Assembly (NCBI RefSeq): GCF_900113225.1
Contig: NZ_FOZE01000001.1
Coordinates: 2,418,001 to 2,482,000 of the forward strand
Origin: Mitsuaria sp. PDC51
GTDB taxonomy: Bacteria; Pseudomonadota; Gammaproteobacteria; Burkholderiales; Burkholderiaceae_C
DNA length: 64,000 nucleotides
Reading direction: 5' to 3'
Below, in pieces: positions 8,886-16,877 of this stretch (position 1 is the stretch's first letter; each line of letters starts with the position of its first letter). The notes under the pieces are model-generated. The model was not told where the DNA came from, did no database searches, and saw nothing but the letters and a program-made list of their open reading frames with translations. Position numbers and translations under genes: made by a program.

Positions 8886-9865
8886 ACGAACGACAGAAAG
8901 ACCTGCTCCAGAAGTTCGCCGCGCTGGCCGGCCTGCTGGCGCTCGTGCTGGTGTTCTCGCTGACCAGCAACGCCTTCTTCAGCGTGGGCAACGCGATGAC
9001 GGTGTCGCTGCAGGTGAGCACCATCGTCTACCTCGGCCTGGGCGCCACGCTGGTCATCCTGACCGGCGGCATCGACCTGTCGGTGGGTTCGGTGCTGGCC
9101 CTGTCGGGCGTGACGGCCGGGCTGCTGGTCAAGCAGGGCTTGCCGGTGGCGCCCGCGATGGCCGCCGGCATCGTGGTGGGCGGGCTGTGCGGCGCCGTCA
9201 ACGGGCTCTGCGTGACGCGGCTGCGCCTGCCGCCCTTCATCGCGACGCTGGGCATGATGCTGGTGGCGCGCGGCCTGGCGCTGCAGCTGACCGACGCGCG
9301 CGCCGTCTCTGGCCTGGGCGAGGCCTTCGGCGTGCTGGGCAACGGCGCGCTGTGGCGCATCGAGGAGATCGATGCGCAGGGCTTCCCCAACGTGATCTTT
9401 CCCGGCATCCCCTACCCGGTGCTGCTGATGGTGGCGCTGGCGGTGATCGTGGGGCTGCTGCTGCGCCGCACGCTGCTGGGCCGGCACCTGCATGCGGTGG
9501 GCTCCAACGCCGAGGCCGCACGCCTGTCGGGCGTCCACGTGGCGCGCGTGGCGATGTTCGCCTACACCTGCTCCGGCGCACTGGCTGGCCTGTGCGGCTG
9601 CGTGCTGATGTCGCGCCTGGTGACCGCGCAGCCCAACGAGGGCGTGATGTACGAGCTCGACGCCATCGCCGCCGCGGTCATCGGCGGCACCTCGCTGAGC
9701 GGCGGCGTGGGCAGCGTGTCCGGCACCGTCATCGGCGCCTTCGTCATCGGCGTGCTGCGCAACGGCCTGAACATGAACGGCGTGTCGGCGTTCTCGCAGC
9801 AGATCATCATCGGCCTGGTCATCCTCCTCACCGTGTGGATCGACCAGCTCCGCAACCGGCGCTGA
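8882..9865 (+). CDS. Sugar ABC transporter permease (RbsC type)
   Basis: Inner-membrane permease of 327 residues with many hydrophobic segments, for example LAGLLALVLVFSLTSNAFFS near the N-terminus and QQIIIGLVILLTVWID at the end. The family signature region AIAAAVIGGTSLSGGVGSVSGT and the GGIDLSVGSVLALSGV loop are characteristic of RbsC/XylH-type permeases. The ATG at 8882 overlaps the ATPase stop, indicating translational coupling; the open frame upstream of it overlaps the ATPase gene and is not used. It would form the channel with the preceding ATPase and the following binding protein. Confidence 0.93.
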   Translation: MNERQKDLLQKFAALAGLLALVLVFSLTSNAFFSVGNAMTVSLQVSTIVYLGLGATLVILTGGIDLSVGSVLALSGVTAGLLVKQGLPVAPAMAAGIVVGGLCGAVNGLCVTRLRLPPFIATLGMMLVARGLALQLTDARAVSGLGEAFGVLGNGALWRIEEIDAQGFPNVIFPGIPYPVLLMVALAVIVGLLLRRTLLGRHLHAVGSNAEAARLSGVHVARVAMFAYTCSGALAGLCGCVLMSRLVTAQPNEGVMYELDAIAAAVIGGTSLSGGVGSVSGTVIGAFVIGVLRNGLNMNGVSAFSQQIIIGLVILLTVWIDQLRNRR

Positions 9866-9918
9866 AGACCGGCGCAGAACACCGGCGCAAGACCGGCACA
9901 TCCCACCAGGAGACCCGC

Positions 9919-10893
9919 ATGCCCCGCATCCCCTCGTCCCTCGCTCCCTTCACGGTCCGCGCGCTGCGGCGCGCGCTGCTCGGTGCCGGCCTCGCGCTGC
10001 TGGGCGCGAGCGCCCAGGCGGGCGAGATCGCCGTCATCGTCAAGACCACCAACTCCAGCTTCTGGCAGAACGTCAACAAGGGCGCCGACGCGGCGATCAA
10101 GGAGACCACCGGCCACACGCTGACCTTCTCCGGCCCGGCGTCGGAATCGGCGGTCGCCGACCAGGTCAACCTGGTGGAGAACGCGGTCAACCGCCGCGTC
10201 GCGGGCATCGTGCTCGCGCCGTCCGACCCCGATGCGCTGGTGCCGGCCATCAAGCGCGCGTGGGAGGCCCGCATCCCCGTGGTGCTGATCGACTCCCGGG
10301 TGTCCGACGCCGGCAAGACCTACTACCAGTCCTTCCTGTCCACGGACAACATCGCGGCGGGCGAGCTCTGCGCCAAGGCGCTGATCGCGCGCGTCGGCAC
10401 CACCGGCAAGGTGGCGCTCATGTCCTACGTGGCCGGCGCGGGCTCGGAGGCGGACCGTGTCGGCGGCTTCAAGCGCTACCTGCAGGCCCACTCGAAGCTG
10501 GAGATCGTCGGCCCGTACTACTCGCAGTCGCAGATGGCCACCGCGATGAACCAGACCACCGACGTGCTGGCGGCCCATCGCGACCTCAAGGCCCTGTTCG
10601 GCGCGAACGAGCCGACCGCGGTCGGCATGGGCCGCGCGCTGGTGCAGAGCGGTCGCGCCGGCCAGGTGGTGGCCATCGGTTTCGACGGCAACCAGGACCT
10701 GCAGAAGTTCGTCCAGGACGGCACGCTGGAGGGCATCGCGGTGCAGAGCTCGTTCCGCATGGGCTACCTGGGCGTCAAGACCGTGGACGAGTTGCTGCAG
10801 CGCAAGCCGGTGCCCAAGTTCCGCGACACCGGCGTGGTCTGGGTCAACAAGACCAACCTGCAATCGCCCGAGGCCCGGGCGGTCCTCTACTGA
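9919..10893 (+). CDS. Periplasmic sugar-binding protein (RbsB type)
   Basis: Periplasmic binding protein of 324 residues in the LacI/RbsB-like fold (Peripla_BP_4). The signal peptide ends around GASAQAGE. The mature start EIAVIVKTTNSSFWQNVNKG, AGIVLAPSDPDALVPAI, STDNIAAGELCAKAL and AIGFDGNQDLQKFVQDG are family hallmarks; the Asp and Asn residues in the last two segments probably contact sugar hydroxyls. The ATG at 9919 follows an accaggaga ribosome binding site. It lies 53 bp after the permease gene, and its stop overlaps the next start (TGATG). The gene order ATPase-permease-binding protein inside the catabolic operon suggests the ligand is L-fucose, L-galactose or both. Confidence 0.92.
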   Translation: MPRIPSSLAPFTVRALRRALLGAGLALLGASAQAGEIAVIVKTTNSSFWQNVNKGADAAIKETTGHTLTFSGPASESAVADQVNLVENAVNRRVAGIVLAPSDPDALVPAIKRAWEARIPVVLIDSRVSDAGKTYYQSFLSTDNIAAGELCAKALIARVGTTGKVALMSYVAGAGSEADRVGGFKRYLQAHSKLEIVGPYYSQSQMATAMNQTTDVLAAHRDLKALFGANEPTAVGMGRALVQSGRAGQVVAIGFDGNQDLQKFVQDGTLEGIAVQSSFRMGYLGVKTVDELLQRKPVPKFRDTGVVWVNKTNLQSPEARAVLY

Positions 10894-11966
10894 TGAGCGT
10901 CGTGCCTTCGTCCCTGGCGCCCCCGCCCCTCGCCGACCGCGCGGCCGCCGTCATGCCCGCACCGGACCGTCCCTTGCGCCAGGCCCTGCGCGCGTGTCCG
11001 CTGGGCCTGGGCGCCGCCGCGCTGGCGGGGCTCTACGACGCGGTCGACGAGGCCACGGCCGCCGCAACGCTGCAGGCCGCCTGGGACGCCGGCCTGCGCT
11101 GCATCGACACCGCGCCGTTCTACGGCTACACGCGCAGCGAGCACCGCGTCGGCGCCTTCCTGGCCGGACGGCCGCGCGACGGGCTGGTGCTCTCGACCAA
11201 GGTGGGGCGCCTGCTGCGGCCCGACGCGAGCGTGCAGCCCGGCAGCGACGGCTGGGCCGATCCGCTGCCCTTCCGCCCCGTCTTCGACTACAGCTACGAC
11301 GGCGTGATGCGCTCGTTCGAGGACAGCCTGGCGCGCCTGGGCGGCGCGCGCATCGACCTGCTGCTGGTGCATGACATCGGCCGCGCCACCCACGGCCAGC
11401 AGCACGGGCGCCACTGGCGCGCGCTCACCCAGGGCCGGGGCTTTCGCGCGCTCGAGTCGCTGCGCGACCAGGGCGCGGTGCAGGCCATCGGGCTGGGGGT
11501 GAATGAATGGGAGGTGGCCTGGGATGCGCTGTCGGCCGCGCCGATCGACTGCGTGCTGCTGGCCGGCCGCTACACGCTGCTGGAACAGGGGGCGCTCGGT
11601 TTCATGGACCGCTGCGTGGCGGACGGCGTGGACGTCCTCATTGGCGGGCCGTTCAACTCCGGGCTGCTGGCGGGCCAGGCCAGGTACGACTACGGCGCCG
11701 TGCCGGCGGCGGTGCGCGAGCGCGCCGAGGCGCTGGCCGCCGTCTGCGCCGAATTCGAGGTGCCCCTGCCGGCGGCCGCGCTGCAGTTCCCGCTGGCCCA
11801 TCCGGCGGTGGCGAACGTGCTGTCGGGCATGCGTTCGCCGGACCAGGTGCGGCGCAACGTCGACTGGATGCGGCAGCCGATTCCCGGCGCGCTGTGGCAC
11901 GCCTTGCGCGATCGCGGCCTGATCCATGCCGGCGTGCCGCTGCCGGACGAACCGGGGGCGGGCTGA
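10893..11966 (+). CDS. Aldo/keto reductase, L-fucose (D-threo-aldose) 1-dehydrogenase
   Basis: Aldo/keto reductase of 357 residues. The (beta/alpha)8 features are LGLGAAALAGLY, GLRCIDTAPFYGYTRSE (Asp and Tyr of the catalytic tetrad), STKVGRLLRP (Lys) and LLLVHDIGRATHG (His). This subgroup includes pyridine-nucleotide-dependent enzymes that oxidise L-fucose, L-galactose and D-arabinose at C1 to the lactone, so one enzyme could serve both sugars. Translation starts at the ATG of a TGATG overlap with the binding-protein gene, and a lactonase gene follows at once. A second in-frame ATG about 20 codons in is possible, since the first 28 residues are not conserved-looking. Dehydrogenase direction is inferred from the lactonase next door. 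Confidence 0.85.
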   Translation: MSVVPSSLAPPPLADRAAAVMPAPDRPLRQALRACPLGLGAAALAGLYDAVDEATAAATLQAAWDAGLRCIDTAPFYGYTRSEHRVGAFLAGRPRDGLVLSTKVGRLLRPDASVQPGSDGWADPLPFRPVFDYSYDGVMRSFEDSLARLGGARIDLLLVHDIGRATHGQQHGRHWRALTQGRGFRALESLRDQGAVQAIGLGVNEWEVAWDALSAAPIDCVLLAGRYTLLEQGALGFMDRCVADGVDVLIGGPFNSGLLAGQARYDYGAVPAAVRERAEALAAVCAEFEVPLPAAALQFPLAHPAVANVLSGMRSPDQVRRNVDWMRQPIPGALWHALRDRGLIHAGVPLPDEPGAG

Positions 11967-11967
11967 C

Positions 11968-12813
11968 ATGCGGGTCGATGCCCACCAGCATTTCTGGCGC
12001 CTCGCCGACCGCGAGGGGCAATGGCCGCCGCCGTCGCTGGCGGCCATCCACCGGGACTTCGGCCCGGAGGACCTCGAGCCGCAACTGCGCGCCTGCGGCA
12101 TCGACGCGACGGTGCTGGTGCAGTCGCTGCCCAGCGTCGAGGACACGCGCTGGATGCTGTCCGTCGCGGCGCGGACGCCCTGGGTGCGCGGCGTGGTCGG
12201 CTGGGTCGACTTCAAGGCGACCGACGCCGCGGCGCAGATCGACGAGCTGGCGCGCGACCCCGCGCTCAGGGGCCTGCGACCGATGCTGCAGGACCTGCCG
12301 CGGGACGACTGGATCGACGATCCGGCCTGCGCGCCCGCGGCCGCCGCGATGCAGCGGCACGACCTGGTCTTCGACGCGCTGGTGCTGCCGCGCCAGCTTC
12401 CCGCGCTGGGCCGCTTCGCCCGGCGCCATCCCGGCCTGCGCCTGGTCGTCGACCATGCCGCCAAGCCCTTCATCGCGCGCGGCGAGCTCGAGCCCTGGCG
12501 CACCGACCTCGCCGCGCTGGCCGCCCTGCCCCAGGTCCACTGCAAGGTCTCCGGCCTGCTGACCGAGGCGGGAGACCGCCTCCATGACGCGGCGCTGCGG
12601 CCCTACATGCAGGCGCTGTGGGAGCTCTTCGGTCCGCGCCGGCTGCTGTGGGGCAGCGACTGGCCCGTGCTGCGCCTGGCCGCGGACTACGCGCCCTGGT
12701 GGCACCAGGCGCAGCGCCTGGCCAGCCAGCTCCACCCCGCACCGGCCGCCGCCGACCTGGATGCCCTGTTTGGCGGCAATGCCGCCGCCCTCTACCGCCT
12801 CACGCCATGCTGA
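11968..12813 (+). CDS. L-fuconolactone hydrolase (amidohydrolase family 2)
   Basis: Amidohydrolase-superfamily protein of 281 residues (COG3618 type). It begins MRVDAHQHFWRLADREGQW, giving the H-x-H metal motif of the lactonase group. It ends with LLWGSDWPVLRLAADYAPW, which carries the last metal-binding Asp. VVDHAAKPFI and HCKVSGLLTE add the remaining His and the Lys/His loop. Enzymes of this group open L-fucono-1,5-lactone to L-fuconate, and related ones open L-galactono- and L-rhamnono-lactones. The ATG at 11968 lies one base after the preceding stop codon, and its own stop is nested in the next start (ATGCTGA), so translation is tightly coupled to both neighbours. Placement right after the aldose dehydrogenase supports the role. 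Confidence 0.87.
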   Translation: MRVDAHQHFWRLADREGQWPPPSLAAIHRDFGPEDLEPQLRACGIDATVLVQSLPSVEDTRWMLSVAARTPWVRGVVGWVDFKATDAAAQIDELARDPALRGLRPMLQDLPRDDWIDDPACAPAAAAMQRHDLVFDALVLPRQLPALGRFARRHPGLRLVVDHAAKPFIARGELEPWRTDLAALAALPQVHCKVSGLLTEAGDRLHDAALRPYMQALWELFGPRRLLWGSDWPVLRLAADYAPWWHQAQRLASQLHPAPAAADLDALFGGNAAALYRLTPC

Positions 12814-13817
12814 CCGTCCTCTGCGAATCCCCGGGCACCCTTGCCGTCCACCATCGTCCCAAGCCGCAACGCCAGACCGGCGAGGTGCTGCTGCGCGTCC
12901 GCCGCGTGGGCGTGTGCGGGACCGACCTCCACATCTTCACCGGCCACCAGCCCTACCTCGCCTACCCGCGGGTCATGGGGCATGAACTGTCCGGCGTGGT
13001 CGAGGAGGCGGATCCCGACAGCGGCCTGCAGCCCGGCGACACCGTGTATGCGATGCCCTACCTGTCCTGCGGCCGCTGCCGGGCCTGCCGCCAGGGCAAG
13101 TCCAACTGCTGCGTGCAGATGCAGGTGCTGGGCGTGCATCGCGACGGCGCCTTCACCGAGTACCTCTGCCTGCCCCGCCGCTTCGTCGGCAAGGCGGACG
13201 GCCTCACGCTGGACCAGGCCGCGATGGTGGAGTTCCTGGCCGTCGGGGCGCACGCGGTGCGTCGCGGCGAGGTCGGCGCCGGACAGCGCGTGCTGGTGGT
13301 GGGCGCCGGTCCGATCGGGCTGGGCGCGATGCTGTTCGCCGCCCTGCGCGGCGCCACCGTGGTGGCGCTGGACAGCCGGCGGGACCGGCTCGAGGTCGCG
13401 CGCGCCCACGCCGGCATCGCGGCCGCGGTGCCGCTGGGCGACGGCGACGAGGCCGAACTCGCGCGGCTGACCGACGGCGAGTTCTTCGACGTGGTGTTCG
13501 ACGCCAGCGGCAATCCGCAGGCGATGGAGCGCGGCTTCCGTTTCATCGCGCATGGCGGCCGCTACGTGCTGCTGTCCATCGTGCAGGGCGACATCCGCTT
13601 CTCCGATCCGGAGTTCCACAAGCGCGAGGCCACGCTGCTCAGCAGCCGCAACGCCACGATGGAGGACTTCGACACCGTGATCGCCGCGATGCGCGCGGGC
13701 CAGGTGCCGCATGCCGCGCTGGCGACGCATCGCCTGGCGCTGGGCGACCTGCCGGCGCGCTTCCCCGACCTGCTCGATCCCGGGCAAGGCGTGATCAAGG
13801 CGCTGGTCGAATGCTGA
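12807..13817 (+). CDS. lgoD: L-galactonate 5-dehydrogenase, LgoD type (zinc alcohol dehydrogenase)
   Basis: Medium-chain zinc dehydrogenase of 336 residues. Catalytic zinc ligands lie in VGVCGTDLH and MGHELSGVVEE. Structural-zinc cysteines lie in SCGRCRACRQGKSNCC. The nucleotide-binding motif is VVGAGPIGLGAM. The stretches FSDPEFHK and SRNAT match what I remember of Escherichia coli YjjN/LgoD, which oxidises L-galactonate to D-tagaturonate. The following two genes, UxaB-like and UxaA, would carry tagaturonate on to altronate and then 2-keto-3-deoxy-D-gluconate, which strongly supports this role. It would not be needed for L-fucose, whose acid lacks the C6 hydroxyl. The ATG overlaps the lactonase stop by seven bases. 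Other polyol dehydrogenase activities cannot be excluded from sequence. Confidence 0.82.
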   Translation: MLTVLCESPGTLAVHHRPKPQRQTGEVLLRVRRVGVCGTDLHIFTGHQPYLAYPRVMGHELSGVVEEADPDSGLQPGDTVYAMPYLSCGRCRACRQGKSNCCVQMQVLGVHRDGAFTEYLCLPRRFVGKADGLTLDQAAMVEFLAVGAHAVRRGEVGAGQRVLVVGAGPIGLGAMLFAALRGATVVALDSRRDRLEVARAHAGIAAAVPLGDGDEAELARLTDGEFFDVVFDASGNPQAMERGFRFIAHGGRYVLLSIVQGDIRFSDPEFHKREATLLSSRNATMEDFDTVIAAMRAGQVPHAALATHRLALGDLPARFPDLLDPGQGVIKALVEC

Positions 13818-14956
13818 GCCCTGGCCTGGACGGTGCGCCGCCGATCCTTCAATTCGGCACCGGGCGCTTCCTGCAGGCCCATGTGGACCTGCTCGTCAGC
13901 GAGGCGGCGGAGACCGGCGACGCGCTGGGCGGCATCACCGTGGTGCAGAGCACCGACCATCCGGCCAGCACCCGCCGCGCGCGGGAACTGGCCCGCGCGC
14001 AGGGGTTTCCCGTCGTGCTGCGCGGTCTGGTCGGCGGCGTGCCGGTGGAGATGCAGCGCACCTGCCGCTCGGTGCGCGAGGTCCTGCATGCCGCCGCCGA
14101 CTGGCCCGCGGTGCGCGAGCGCGTGCGCGGACCGGTGCGAGTGATCGTGTCCAACACCGGCGACGAGGGCTGGGCGCTGTCGCTGCGCGACGGCCCGGCG
14201 CTGCTGGCCGACGCGGCGCCCGCGCCCGAGGCCTTCCCGGCCCGGCTGCTGGTGCTGCTGCACGACCGCTGGCAGGCGGCCCCGGACGCCGGGCTGACGC
14301 TGCTGCCCTGCGAGCTGGTCTCGCGCAACGGCGCCGTCCTGGGCGACCTGGTGGTGGCCCTGGCGCGGTCCTGGCACTGCCCGCCGGCCTTCATCGACTG
14401 GCTGCTCGGCCACGTCGTCTGGGCCAGCTCGCTGGTCGACCGCATCGTGGCCCAGGCGCTGGAGCCGGTCGGCGCGGTGGCCGAGCCCTATGCGCTGTGG
14501 GCCGTGCAGGCCCAGCCGGGCCTGCAGCTGCCGTGCCGGCACCCGGCGCTCATCGTGACCGAGGACCTCGCGCGCCATGAACGACTCAAGCTCTTCCTGC
14601 TGAACCTGGGCCACACGATGCTGGCGGAGCTCTGGCGCGTCCTCGACCGGGCGCCGGACATGACGGTGCGGCAGGCCATGGAAGACCCCGCGCTGCGCCA
14701 GCCGCTCGAGGACACCTGGCAGGAGGAGGTGCTGCCGGTGCTGGCGGCGCTCGGGCAAGGCGAGGAGGCGCTCGTCTACCTGGACGGCTTGCGCGACCGC
14801 TTGCTGAACCCCTTCCTCGAGCACCGGCTCGCCGACATCGCGCAGCACCACGCGAGCAAGAAGGCCCGCCGCCTGCTGCCGGTGGTCGAGCTGGCGCGGC
14901 GGCATGTGCCGGCGCTGTCCCAGTCGCGGCTGCGGACCGCCCTCAGGACCTCGTGA
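13811..14956 (+). CDS. uxaB: Tagaturonate reductase / altronate oxidoreductase, UxaB-like, short form
   Basis: Mannitol-dehydrogenase-family protein of 381 residues. N-terminal ILQFGTGRFLQAHVD is the nucleotide-binding signature. IVSNTGDEGW, LLPCELVSRNG, SSLVDRIV and the catalytic-helix stretch KLFLLNLGHTMLAE follow the UxaB pattern, which has Asn in place of the second half of the polyol-specific motif. The protein is about 100 residues shorter than enterobacterial UxaB (about 483 residues as I recall) and ends soon after LLPVVELARRHVPAL, so the C-terminal part of domain 2 is reduced. It would reduce D-tagaturonate, the LgoD product, to D-altronate. The start overlaps the lgoD stop as ATGCTGA. 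Fructuronate reductase (UxuB) activity is the main alternative. Confidence 0.82.
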   Translation: MLSPGLDGAPPILQFGTGRFLQAHVDLLVSEAAETGDALGGITVVQSTDHPASTRRARELARAQGFPVVLRGLVGGVPVEMQRTCRSVREVLHAAADWPAVRERVRGPVRVIVSNTGDEGWALSLRDGPALLADAAPAPEAFPARLLVLLHDRWQAAPDAGLTLLPCELVSRNGAVLGDLVVALARSWHCPPAFIDWLLGHVVWASSLVDRIVAQALEPVGAVAEPYALWAVQAQPGLQLPCRHPALIVTEDLARHERLKLFLLNLGHTMLAELWRVLDRAPDMTVRQAMEDPALRQPLEDTWQEEVLPVLAALGQGEEALVYLDGLRDRLLNPFLEHRLADIAQHHASKKARRLLPVVELARRHVPALSQSRLRTALRTS

Positions 14957-14970
14957 TCAAGGAGCAGGAC

Positions 14971-15300
14971 ATGGAACGCATGGGCATGGTGATCGGCATC
15001 GCGCCGGAGCACATCGCCGAATACAAGCGCCTGCACGCGGCCGTCTGGCCGGCGGTGCTGGCCCGGCTGGCGGCGTCGAACGTGCGCAACTACAGCATCT
15101 TCCTGCGCGAGCCGGAGCACCTGCTGTTCGGCTACTGGGAGTACCACGGCAGCGACTACGCGGCCGACATGGCCGCGATCGCCGCCGATCCCGAGACGCA
15201 GCGCTGGTGGACCTTCTGCGGGCCCTGCCAGCGGCCGCTGGACAGCCGGGCCGAGGGCGAGCACTGGGCCGCGATGGAGCAGGTGTTCCATGTCGACTGA
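14971..15300 (+). CDS. L-fucose/L-rhamnose mutarotase, RhaM family
   Basis: Small RhaM-family mutarotase of 109 residues. Hallmarks are EYKRLHAAVWPAVLARLAA, NYSIFLREPEHLLFGYWEY (with the catalytic Tyr/His positions) and the C-terminal WTFCGPCQ. It interconverts alpha and beta pyranose anomers so that the aldose dehydrogenase receives the right form. In L-fucose clusters a RhaM-type protein often replaces FucU. The ATG at 14971 follows an aaggag at 14959-14964 and gives the normal family length. An upstream GTG at 14953 would overlap the uxaB stop but is less likely. Its end overlaps the uxaA start by 11 bases. Confidence 0.88.
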   Translation: MERMGMVIGIAPEHIAEYKRLHAAVWPAVLARLAASNVRNYSIFLREPEHLLFGYWEYHGSDYAADMAAIAADPETQRWWTFCGPCQRPLDSRAEGEHWAAMEQVFHVD

Positions 15301-16867
15301 ATCACCGGGCGAAGGCGCCGCCGCGGATCCGGGGCCCCTGCCGGCCTCGGCGCTGATCGTCCTGCATCCGGACGACAACATCGCGGTCGCGCGGTTCGCG
15401 CTGCCCGCCGGCGCACGCATCGCCGGCCTCCAAGGGGGCACGCTGCCAGTGCTGGCGCCGATCGAGGCCGGGCACAAGGTCGCGCTGCGCGCGATCGGGC
15501 GCGGCGAGCTGGTGCTCAAGTACGGCCAGCCCATCGGCCTGGCCAGCGCGCCGATCGAGCCCGGCGCCCACGTGCATGGGCACAACCTCGAGATGGCCGA
15601 GGTGATGCCGCCGCGAGCGGCGGCGCAGGCCGCGGACGCCGCGGCTGCCGTGATGCCCGTCGACTCGGCGGCGACCTTCGAGGGCTACCGGCGCGCGGAT
15701 GGCCGCGTCGGCACCCGCAACTACATCGGCGTCATCGCGTCGGTGAACTGCTCCGCGACCGTCTGCAAGGCGATCGCGCAGGTCTTCCAGGGGCCGGGCC
15801 TGCCGGCGGGCGTGGACGGCGTGGTGGCCATCACCCACGGCAGCGGCTGCGGCATGAGCGCGGAGGGCGACGGCCTGGTGCTGCTGCAGCGGACGCTGCG
15901 CGGTTATGCGGCGCATCCCAACTTCGCCGCCGTGCTGCTGGTCGGCCTGGGCTGCGAGGTCAACCAGATCGAGCCGCTCGTCCAGGCGCTGCCGGCGGCC
16001 ACCCGCGAACGCCTGCGCCTGCTGACCATCCAGGAGGCCGGCGGCACCCGGGAAGCCGTCGAGCAAGGCCAGGCGCTGGTGCGCGAGCTCGCCGAGCAGG
16101 CGGGGCTGGCGCGCCGCAGCACGGTGCCGATGTCGGCGCTGGTGGTGGGGCTGCAGTGCGGCGGGTCGGATGGTTACTCGGGCATCAGCGCCAATCCCGC
16201 GCTGGGCGCCGCGGTCGACCTGCTGGTGCGCCATGGCGGCACCGCCCTGCTGTCGGAGACGCCGGAGATCCATGGCGCCGAACACCTGCTGACCGCGCGG
16301 GCCGCGTCGCCCGAGGTCGCCCGGCGACTGCTGGACCGCCTGCAGTGGTGGGAGCAGTACGCGGCGCGCCATGGCGCGCGGCTGGACAACAACCCCTCGC
16401 CCGGCAACAAGGCGGGCGGCATCACCACCATCCTGGAGAAGTCGCTGGGCGCGGTCGCCAAGGGCGGCGGCAGCCCGCTGAACGACGTGATCGAGTACGC
16501 CGAGCCGGTCCGCGCGCGCGGGCTGGTCTTCATGGACACGCCGGGCTACGACCCGGTGTCGGCGACGGGTCAGGTCGCGGGCGGCGCCACGCTGATCTGC
16601 TTCACGACCGGCCGCGGCTCGACCTACGGCTGCAAGCCGACGCCCTCGCTGAAGCTGGCCACGACCACCGCGCTGTTCGAACGCATGCGCCTGGACATGG
16701 ACTTCAATGCCGGCGGCATCGTCGACGGCACGCAGACCGTGGCCGAGGCTGGCGCGGCGCTCTTCGAGCTGATGCGCGAAACCGCCTCGGGCCGCCGCAC
16801 GCTCAGCGAGGAACACGGCCTGGGCGACAACGAGTTCGTGCCCTGGCAGCTCGGGGCGGTGATGTGA
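15290..16867 (+). CDS. uxaA: Altronate dehydratase (UxaA family)
   Basis: UxaA-family dehydratase of 525 residues. An N-terminal SAF domain (ALIVLHPDDNIAVARFALP, ending in HVHGHNLEM) is joined to the large C-terminal dehydratase domain. Conserved segments are GRVGTRNYIGVIASVNCSAT, HGSGCGMS, LQCGGSDGYSGISANPALG, DNNPSPGNKAGGITTILEKS and TTGRGSTYGCKPTPSLKLAT; the cysteines fit an iron-dependent enzyme. It converts D-altronate to 2-keto-3-deoxy-D-gluconate, completing the L-galactonate branch; relatives acting on D-galactarate exist but lack this context. It is the last gene of the long operon starting at 4400 and converges on a GntR gene after only 10 bp. No KDG kinase or KDPG aldolase gene is in the window. 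Confidence 0.9.
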   Translation: MSTESPGEGAAADPGPLPASALIVLHPDDNIAVARFALPAGARIAGLQGGTLPVLAPIEAGHKVALRAIGRGELVLKYGQPIGLASAPIEPGAHVHGHNLEMAEVMPPRAAAQAADAAAAVMPVDSAATFEGYRRADGRVGTRNYIGVIASVNCSATVCKAIAQVFQGPGLPAGVDGVVAITHGSGCGMSAEGDGLVLLQRTLRGYAAHPNFAAVLLVGLGCEVNQIEPLVQALPAATRERLRLLTIQEAGGTREAVEQGQALVRELAEQAGLARRSTVPMSALVVGLQCGGSDGYSGISANPALGAAVDLLVRHGGTALLSETPEIHGAEHLLTARAASPEVARRLLDRLQWWEQYAARHGARLDNNPSPGNKAGGITTILEKSLGAVAKGGGSPLNDVIEYAEPVRARGLVFMDTPGYDPVSATGQVAGGATLICFTTGRGSTYGCKPTPSLKLATTTALFERMRLDMDFNAGGIVDGTQTVAEAGAALFELMRETASGRRTLSEEHGLGDNEFVPWQLGAVM

Positions 16868-16877
16868 GCGCCGCGGC

